A DNA stretch of 13,623 nt from Bacteroidota bacterium (GTDB lineage Bacteria > Bacteroidota > Bacteroidia > M30B66). Positions 8,586 through 13,623 of this stretch are shown one piece after another. Made by a program: the position numbers and the translations under genes. The stretch lies in the NCBI GenBank assembly GCA_947497195.1, contig CANMGM010000036.1:1-13623 (forward strand), given 5' to 3'. The notes below the pieces were generated by a model. The model ran no database searches, was not told the DNA's origin, and saw nothing but the letters and a program-made list of their open reading frames with translations. Each line of letters begins with the position of its first letter. Positions within the stretch are counted from its first letter, which is position 1.

Positions 8586-8602
8586 ACGCTATTTTCTTAC
8601 TA

Positions 8603-8610
8603 CAAAGATA
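8603..8610 (-). promoter_or_regulatory. -7 promoter box of the toxin-antitoxin operon
   Basis: The minus strand reads TATCTTTG, an exact TAnnTTTG, ending 17 bases before the antitoxin ATG. A TTG lies 15 bases further upstream (8626-8628), shorter than the usual spacing, with a run of eight A on the minus strand between them. Autorepression here is likely by family knowledge, but no clear operator palindrome was seen. Confidence 0.5.
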
Positions 8611-8647
8611 TTTTTTTTATTCGTACAAAATAGTGTCATTTAAATTA

Positions 8648-10330
8648 TCAAACCAATTTTTTGTACCGGATGCGTTTCGGCTCTGCATCGCCCAAACGCT
8701 TTTTCTTATTCTCCTCGTATTCCGAGTAGCCTCCCTCGAAATAATATACCTGCGAGTCGCCTTCAAAGGCCAGAATGTGGGTACACACGCGATCCAAGAA
8801 CCAACGGTCGTGCGAGATAATTACTGCGCAACCGGCAAAGCTCTCCAATCCTTCTTCCAAGGCACGAAGTGTATTCACATCAATATCGTTCGTAGGCTCA
8901 TCGAGCAGCAGCACATTGCCCTCTGCCTTTAGTGCCATAGCCAGATGCAAACGATTACGTTCACCACCGGATAGCACACCTACTTTTTTACCCTGATCGG
9001 CACCGCTGAAATTGAAACGGCTCACATAGGCGCGTGAATTTATAGACCGGCCGCCAATTTCCATGGTTTCGTTGCCGCCCGAAATTACTTCCCAAACCGA
9101 TTTATTCGGATCGAGTGCTGCGTGAGTTTGGTCGACATAGCTGATTTTTACCGTTGAACCAATTTTGAACTCCCCGCCATCAACCTTTTCCTGATCCATA
9201 ATCATTTTAAAGATGGTGGTCTTTCCTGCACCATTGGGACCGATAATCCCCACAATTCCTGCAGGAGGAAGCCTGAAATTCAAGTGTTCGTAAAGCAGTT
9301 TATCTCCAAATGCCTTTGATACATCGAGCGACTCTATTACTTCATTACCCAAACGTGGTCCATTGGGAATGAAGATTTCTAGTTTCTCCTCTTTCTCTTT
9401 CACATCTTCGCTCAATAATCTATCGTAAGCCTGCAAACGGGCTTTCTGTTTTACCTGCCGGCCTTTGGCTCCCTGACGAACCCATTCGAGCTCGCGGGCA
9501 AGTGTTTTCTGCCGTTTCGATTCGGTCTTTTCTTCCTGTGCAAGGCGTTTACCTTTTTGCTCCAGCCAGCTCGAGTAATTTCCTTTCCATGGAATTCCTT
9601 CGCCTCTGTCTAATTCGAGAATCCAGCCTGCTACATTATCCAAGAAGTAGCGGTCGTGGGTGATGGCAATTACAGTTCCTGCATAATTCTGAAGGTGCTG
9701 CTCTAACCAGTCGATCGATTCGGCATCGAGGTGGTTGGTAGGCTCATCGAGTAATAGAATTTCGGGTTGCTGCAGCAAGAGGCGGCAAAGGGCTACACGG
9801 CGTCGCTCACCTCCCGAAAGCGTTCCAATTGTTCTGTCAGAATCGGGGCAACGCAATGCATCCATTGCGCGTTCGAGTGTTGAATCGATTTCCCATGCAT
9901 TTTTCGCATCAATTTCATCCTGCAAAACACCTTGGCGTGCAAGGAGTTTATCCATTTTATCGGCATCGGAGTAATATTCTTCCATGCCCATTTTTTCGTT
10001 TATCTCGTTGTATTCGTTCAACAAATCCATAATGGGCTGAACGCCTTCGCGAACGATATCCATTACGGTTTTAGAATCGTCGAGTTTGGGATCTTGTTCG
10101 AGGTAGCCAACACGGTAACCGGGCGAAAAAACAACTTCGCCATCAAACGATTTTTCAACTCCAGCAATAATCTTCAAAAGCGTTGATTTACCGGAACCAT
10201 TTAAGCCGATGATGCCGATTTTAGCTCCGTAAAAGAAACTGAGGTAAATATCTTTTAATACTTGTTTTTGAGGTGGGAAGGTCTTACTGACTTTCACCAT
10301 CGAAAAGATTACTTTTTTATCGTCTGACAT
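8648..10330 (-). CDS. ettA: Energy-dependent translational throttle protein EttA (ABC-F ATPase)
   Basis: The 560-residue soluble protein has two ABC ATPase domains and no membrane segments. Domain 1 has Walker A GLNGSGKST (42-50), signature LSGGE (171-175), LLLDEPTNHLD (192-202) and H225. Domain 2 has GPNGAGKTT (364-372), LSGGE (453-457), LLLDEPTNDIDVNTLRALE (474-492) and H507. The arm insertion in domain 1 (about 92-140) and the charged linker (about 241-320) with RQGAKGRQVKQKAR are typical of EttA rather than Uup or YbiT, as is the DIDVNTLRALE sequence. Known role: binds the ribosomal E site and gates entry into elongation according to the ATP/ADP ratio. The ATG at 10330 lies 17 bases after a -7 box. 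It is monocistronic by appearance and is followed after 62 bases by the antitoxin operon, which has its own promoter. No anomalies. Confidence 0.96.
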   Translation of the reverse strand: MSDDKKVIFSMVKVSKTFPPQKQVLKDIYLSFFYGAKIGIIGLNGSGKSTLLKIIAGVEKSFDGEVVFSPGYRVGYLEQDPKLDDSKTVMDIVREGVQPIMDLLNEYNEINEKMGMEEYYSDADKMDKLLARQGVLQDEIDAKNAWEIDSTLERAMDALRCPDSDRTIGTLSGGERRRVALCRLLLQQPEILLLDEPTNHLDAESIDWLEQHLQNYAGTVIAITHDRYFLDNVAGWILELDRGEGIPWKGNYSSWLEQKGKRLAQEEKTESKRQKTLARELEWVRQGAKGRQVKQKARLQAYDRLLSEDVKEKEEKLEIFIPNGPRLGNEVIESLDVSKAFGDKLLYEHLNFRLPPAGIVGIIGPNGAGKTTIFKMIMDQEKVDGGEFKIGSTVKISYVDQTHAALDPNKSVWEVISGGNETMEIGGRSINSRAYVSRFNFSGADQGKKVGVLSGGERNRLHLAMALKAEGNVLLLDEPTNDIDVNTLRALEEGLESFAGCAVIISHDRWFLDRVCTHILAFEGDSQVYYFEGGYSEYEENKKKRLGDAEPKRIRYKKLV

Positions 10331-10347
10331 AGTTAAAATTGAAGTCT

Positions 10348-10355
10348 CAAAGTTA
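10348..10355 (-). promoter_or_regulatory. -7 promoter box of ettA
   Basis: The minus strand reads TAACTTTG, an exact TAnnTTTG, ending 17 bases before the ettA ATG. No TTG was found at the normal -33 distance. The gap to ribH (10331-10450) also holds a short imperfect hairpin (CGTTA/TAACG, 10413-10431) without a T tract. Confidence 0.45.
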
Positions 10356-10450
10356 ATAATACTGTTGAAATTGTGCAGAAAACGAACAATGATATTCGGG
10401 TAGTTTGGAGCACGTTAATGCGCATGTAACGAGATATCGCTATGATTCAA

Positions 10451-10948
10451 CTATTCTCTACGCAAATTCTCAGCAAGTAAGGCCATTTCAATCGCCGTAT
10501 ACGCTGCTTCAACGCCTTTATTCCCGTGTATGCCACCGCAGCGATCGAGCGCCTGCTGCATTGTGTTAACTGTAAGCACACCATAAATAACCGGTACCGT
10601 CTGCGAGCTGCAAAGTTGCGCAAGGCCTTGGGTAACACCCATACAGATGTAATCAAAGTGAGGAGTATCGCCTCGAACAACGGCACCAATGCAAACAACG
10701 GCATTGCTCGCCCCACTGTGAACGGCCAGATGCGCTGCTGAAATCAGCTCCCACGAACCGGGAACGGTGATGCAACGTATATTATCGGCTGGAATTCCAT
10801 TTTCTAAAAACGTTTCAAGGCAGCCTTGTTCGAGGGCATCTGTAACCTCTGCGTTCCAAGAGGCTTTAATAATTGTAAAACGAAAATGGCCAATGTTTTT
10901 TGCATTGACCATTTTATTGGAAGATAAATTCTGATGTGCGCTCGACAT
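10451..10948 (-). CDS. ribH: 6,7-dimethyl-8-ribityllumazine synthase
   Basis: The 165-residue protein condenses 5-amino-6-ribitylaminouracil with 3,4-dihydroxybutanone 4-phosphate to give lumazine, the penultimate step to riboflavin. Visible motifs: VPGSWELISAA (62-72; usually VPG[AS]xE), IGAVVRGDTPHFDYIC (87-102) with the catalytic H97, PVIYGVLTVNTMQQALDR (119-136), and HGNKGVEAA (141-149) with the phosphate-contacting region. The length is typical of the icosahedral-capsid family. The ATG at 10948 shares its A with the TAA stop of the upstream TPR gene (TAATG), so the two are translationally coupled. The first 15 residues are an unconserved lead-in; an internal Met13 would also leave the core intact. 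No other riboflavin genes are near, so the pathway is scattered, as is usual in this phylum. Confidence 0.95.
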   Translation of the reverse strand: MSSAHQNLSSNKMVNAKNIGHFRFTIIKASWNAEVTDALEQGCLETFLENGIPADNIRCITVPGSWELISAAHLAVHSGASNAVVCIGAVVRGDTPHFDYICMGVTQGLAQLCSSQTVPVIYGVLTVNTMQQALDRCGGIHGNKGVEAAYTAIEMALLAENLRRE

Positions 10949-11646
10949 TACTTGCCGCCTTGTTTAACCATCAACTCTGCGCGCGCAATGTATTTTTCTA
11001 CTTCACGTCCTTCATTTGATGAAAAATACTCTTTACGGATTTTTTGATAGGATTCCAATGCTTTTGCATAATCGCCCTTGATTTCGTAAGCGATACCAGC
11101 CTTCATCAAATACATCGGACTAGTAAATGTATTTTCGTTGGTGGCCGATGCTTTTACATACATCTCAATGGCTTCATCGGTGCGGTTCAATTCCATCAAC
11201 GCATCACCTTTAATACCAACAGACATGGCTCCTAGCATTACATCATCGGCATCAAATTGCTCCATTTGATCGAGGCTTTCCTGGTATTTCCCCAATTGCA
11301 GGTAACAAACCGATGCATAGTAGTGTGCGAGATTTGCTGTTTTCGTTCCGCTGTAATTGTCAATAATTGAAAGAAACCCTTCTGCTTTATCCTTACCATT
11401 CAAGGCAAGTTGAAACGAATCTTTTTCGAAATATTTTTCCGCCCTGAAAATAGCAGCCTGAGCCTCCAATTCAAAAGGCTTCACAACGTAATTTCGGTAA
11501 GCGAAAATTCCACCCACTACGATAATTATCCCACCAAGAACCATCAAAAGTAGTTTTTGATTTTTCTCGATAAATAGTTCCGATTTTGTTAATGCATCCT
11601 CAACGTTAGCAATCGGATCTTTGGTAGTTTCTGTTTCTTTAGCCAT
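10948..11646 (-). CDS. Membrane-anchored tetratricopeptide-repeat protein (YfgM/TPR_21-like)
   Basis: The 232-residue protein has a cytoplasmic charged N-terminus (1-30), one transmembrane helix LLLMVLGGIIIVVGGIFAY (32-50) and a helical C-terminal domain with TPR-like units: 103-131 (ANLAHYYASVCYLQLGKYQE), 140-168 (MSVGIKGDALMELNRTDEA) and 177-210 (PMYLMKAGIAYEIKGDYAKA). By topology and layout it resembles the TPR_21/YfgM group, which supports periplasmic folding or Sec-associated chaperone contacts in proteobacteria; its role in Bacteroidetes is not established, so this is inference from shape. It is the first gene of a two-gene unit with ribH, overlapping it by one base. A TPR gene next to ribH is an arrangement I recall from other Bacteroidetes. 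It has a consensus -7 box 23 bases upstream. Confidence 0.85.
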   Translation of the reverse strand: MAKETETTKDPIANVEDALTKSELFIEKNQKLLLMVLGGIIIVVGGIFAYRNYVVKPFELEAQAAIFRAEKYFEKDSFQLALNGKDKAEGFLSIIDNYSGTKTANLAHYYASVCYLQLGKYQESLDQMEQFDADDVMLGAMSVGIKGDALMELNRTDEAIEMYVKASATNENTFTSPMYLMKAGIAYEIKGDYAKALESYQKIRKEYFSSNEGREVEKYIARAELMVKQGGK

Positions 11647-11669
11647 AATAAATTATGCGAAATGAGGCG

Positions 11670-11677
11670 CAAAAATA
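11670..11677 (-). promoter_or_regulatory. -7 promoter box of the TPR-ribH operon
   Basis: The minus strand reads TATTTTTG, an exact TAnnTTTG, ending 23 bases before the TPR-protein ATG. A TTTG (11693-11696) lies 15 bases upstream, again shorter than the textbook spacing. It is separated from hppA by a strong hairpin, so this is an independent unit. Confidence 0.5.
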
Positions 11678-11746
11678 GGTTTTTTTTCGATTCAAAGTCG
11701 ATTTGTTTTTCAATTCACTTGAAATAAAAATCGAGGCTATTAAAAT

Positions 11747-11777
11747 GGAAATGGCTACACGTAAGGCAGCCATTTCC
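11747..11777 (-). terminator. Rho-independent-like terminator of hppA
   Basis: A perfect 10-base stem GGAAATGGCT / AGCCATTTCC with an 11-base loop begins 20 bases beyond the hppA stop. On the minus strand it is followed by ATTTTAATAG, a modest T-rich tail. It is the strongest hairpin I found in the window. Confidence 0.7.
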
Positions 11778-11797
11778 GCTAATTTACAAACCTTTAC

Positions 11798-13623
11798 TTA
11801 GTGAGCATGCGAATTTACCGAAACCGAATCTTTTAATTCGCCGGGTTTGCAGCATGCTTTTGTCATTTCTTCGCCATGACCTTCGCCCGGCTTGCAGCAA
11901 GACTTAGCAGCCGACATTTGTTCATTGCATGGAGATCCGTCGTTGTGTTTGCAGGATTTTGTAGCTTCATCCCAAGTGCAGGCTTTTCCACTCTCCGGAC
12001 AAACGCCTGTTTCTTTACACTGTTTTTGAAAATCAGATTCATTGGAATTTGTAGCAACTACTGCGATGTAAGGCGCAATAACCAGCGACACAATACTCAT
12101 CAATTTAATGAGGATGTTCATCGAAGGCCCTGATGTGTCTTTGAATGGATCGCCAACTGTATCTCCAGTAACAGAGGCTTTGTGTGGTTCAGATTTTTTA
12201 TAGAACATTTCACCATTAATCATCACCCCTTTTTCGAACGACTTCTTTGCGTTATCCCATGCACCACCGGCATTCGATTGGAAAATCCCCATCAACACAC
12301 CTGATACTGTAACACCAGCGAGCAAACCACCCAAAACTTCCGGTCCGAAAATAAAACCAACAACAACGGGGGTAATTATTGCAATAGCGCCGGGAAGCAT
12401 CATTTCACGAATCGATGCTTTGGTCGAAATAGCTACACATTTTTCGTATTCAGGCTTTGCTTTGTATTCCATGATTCCAGGAATTTCGCGGAATTGGCGA
12501 CGAACCTCCTGAACCATATCCATGGCGGCTTTACCAACAGCCTGAATACAAAGGGCAGAGAAGATAAAAGGAATCATCCCACCAATAAACAAACCGGCTA
12601 AAACAGGTGCTTTGTAAATATCGATGGCATCAATTCCGGCAATTCCAACGAATGCCGCGAAAAGCGCCAATGAAGTTAAGGCAGCAGATGCTATGGCGAA
12701 ACCTTTACCGGTTGCAGCTGTAGTGTTTCCAACCGCATCCAAATTATCGGTGCGCTCACGTACCTCCGGAGGAAGTTGACTCATTTCGGCGATACCACCT
12801 GCGTTGTCGGCAATCGGACCAAATGCATCAATGGCTAACTGCATGGCTGTTGTTGCCATCATACCTGCAGCCGCAATAGCAACCCCATAAAGTCCGGCAA
12901 AATAATACGAAGCCATGATACCACCGGCAAGTGTAATAATGGGCACAACTGTAGATTTCATACCCACCGATAAACCTCCAATAATATTGGTTGCGTGGCC
13001 GGTTGAACTTTGCTGAATAATTGAATTCACCGGAGGTTTACCCATCGCTGTATAGTACTCGGTAATCCAGCTCATGATTGCTCCTACTACCGTTCCTACC
13101 ACAATTGCCAAGAACACATTAAACTTCGAAAACTCGTAACCGCGAAGCACAAGCGTCTCTGGCAGCATCCACATTACAATAAAGTATGAAGCCACTACCG
13201 TGAGGATCATAGATGACCAATTCCCCAAATTCAGAGCGTTCTGAACGTTCGACTTTTCGTCTTTGATGGTAACGAAGAAGGTTCCAATGATCGAAAATAT
13301 AATTCCAAGACCACAAATTAACATCGGTAATAAGATGGGCGACATTCCGCCAAATTGATCGCCGCTTGCATCAATTTCCTGACCCAGAACCATGGTAGCC
13401 AAAATTGTCGCTACATACGAACCAAACAAGTCGGCACCCATCCCTGCAACATCTCCAACGTTATCTCCAACATTATCGGCAATGGTTGCAGGATTACGAA
13501 CATCATCTTCCGGAATTCCGGCTTCAACCTTACCAACAAGGTCGGCGCCAACATCGGCCGCTTTGGTGTAGATACCGCCGCCTACACGCGCAAACAATGC
13601 TATCGACTCGGCACCAAGCGAAA
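11798..13623 (-). CDS. hppA: K+-dependent membrane-bound pyrophosphatase (ion pump), 5' end outside window
   Basis: The frame stays open to the right edge, so the TTG near 13597 is internal; about 607 codons are visible and roughly TM1-4 are missing. The enzyme hydrolyses PPi and pumps H+ and/or Na+ across the inner membrane. Conserved motifs: ALFARVGGGIYTKAADVGAD, NPATIADNVGDNVGD, DAFGPIADNAGGIAE, NAGGAWDNAKK and HKASVTGDTVGDPFKDTSG. GNTTAATGKG (12701-12730) has Ala where K+-independent enzymes have Lys, so K+ dependence is expected. The two TM6 gate positions are Gly and Ala instead of Glu, while Glu is found in TM5 (codon 13607-13609, GAESIALFAR), the pattern I recall for Flavobacterium johnsoniae-type H+ pumps. 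After the last helix come about 83 residues (11801-12049) with nine cysteines and a His-Ala-His end, unlike the short C-termini usual in the family. The pump assignment is firm; ion choice is inferred. Confidence 0.95.
   Translation of the reverse strand, partial: SLGAESIALFARVGGGIYTKAADVGADLVGKVEAGIPEDDVRNPATIADNVGDNVGDVAGMGADLFGSYVATILATMVLGQEIDASGDQFGGMSPILLPMLICGLGIIFSIIGTFFVTIKDEKSNVQNALNLGNWSSMILTVVASYFIVMWMLPETLVLRGYEFSKFNVFLAIVVGTVVGAIMSWITEYYTAMGKPPVNSIIQQSSTGHATNIIGGLSVGMKSTVVPIITLAGGIMASYYFAGLYGVAIAAAGMMATTAMQLAIDAFGPIADNAGGIAEMSQLPPEVRERTDNLDAVGNTTAATGKGFAIASAALTSLALFAAFVGIAGIDAIDIYKAPVLAGLFIGGMIPFIFSALCIQAVGKAAMDMVQEVRRQFREIPGIMEYKAKPEYEKCVAISTKASIREMMLPGAIAIITPVVVGFIFGPEVLGGLLAGVTVSGVLMGIFQSNAGGAWDNAKKSFEKGVMINGEMFYKKSEPHKASVTGDTVGDPFKDTSGPSMNILIKLMSIVSLVIAPYIAVVATNSNESDFQKQCKETGVCPESGKACTWDEATKSCKHNDGSPCNEQMSAAKSCCKPGEGHGEEMTKACCKPGELKDSVSVNSHAH
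11837..11905 (-). repeat. Degenerate 45-base tandem repeat in the hppA tail
   Basis: Two copies, starting at 11837 and 11882 on the plus strand, share the core TTGCAGCA with flanking CCGG-like bases. On the coding strand they give SCCKPGE and ACCKPGE, exactly 15 codons apart. The pattern suggests in-frame duplication within the cysteine-rich extension. Confidence 0.6.

Noticed and set aside
10413..10431. CGTTA/TAACG hairpin after ribH as a terminator
   Set aside because: Five-base stem, nine-base loop, no T-rich tail on either strand.
10447..10716. 89-codon minus-strand frame overlapping ribH in another frame
   Set aside because: Arg-rich translation without domains; ribH in the competing frame has all family motifs.
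11688..11703. TCGAT-N6-TCGAT direct repeat between TPR gene and hppA
   Set aside because: A five-base repeat in AT-rich DNA is easily chance; no protein binding pattern recognised.
13595..13597. TTG at 13597 as the start of the pyrophosphatase
   Set aside because: Conserved pyrophosphatase residues (SLGAESIAL) continue upstream to the window edge; the gene is truncated by the window, not by nature.

Overview
The window looks like chromosomal DNA from a member of the Bacteroidetes (Bacteroidota), probably in or near the Flavobacteriales. Evidence: a type IX secretion (T9SS) C-terminal sorting domain; several Bacteroidetes-type -7 promoter boxes (TAnnTTTG) and few Shine-Dalgarno sequences; a short zinc-ribbon family I associate with this phylum; and a membrane pyrophosphatase carrying the residue pattern of the Flavobacterium johnsoniae type. 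Gene density is high, no gap exceeds about 150 bases, and two convergent gene pairs end within one base of, or overlapping, each other. I saw no rRNA, tRNA, CRISPR array, insertion sequence or phage gene.

Layout. 1-415 (+): 3' end of a NUDIX/winged-helix regulator, whose stop overlaps that of a convergent ABC exporter half (412-2166, -). 2250-5205 (+): an MbnP-family lipoprotein, a diheme cytochrome c peroxidase (MbnH/MauG-like) 4 bases later, then a T9SS-sorted Ig-like surface protein with its own apparent promoter. 5207-7611 (-): a small zinc-ribbon protein and acetyl-CoA synthetase (acs). 7710-7910 (+): a small Cys-rich putative lipoprotein. 7903-8585 (-): a PIN-toxin/DUF6364-type antitoxin module. 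8648-10330 (-): the ribosome-associated ABC-F ATPase EttA. 10451-11646 (-): a membrane-anchored TPR protein translationally coupled to lumazine synthase (ribH). 11798-13623 (-): K+-dependent membrane pyrophosphatase (hppA), cut by the window's right edge and ending in a cysteine-rich tail.

How the genes relate. Most are independent housekeeping units (acetate activation, translation, riboflavin, PPi-driven ion pumping). The clearest functional unit is the MbnP-like/diheme-peroxidase pair: in methanotrophs the peroxidase oxidises a tryptophan of MbnP to kynurenine, creating a copper site. Here both proteins look like lipoproteins made from one message, so a Bacteroidetes version of that modification system is a reasonable inference. 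The pyrophosphatase is the other notable item. Both usual TM6 gate-glutamate positions lack Glu, a Glu sits in TM5 instead, and the protein ends in a roughly 83-residue extension with nine cysteines and a 15-residue tandem repeat of unknown role.
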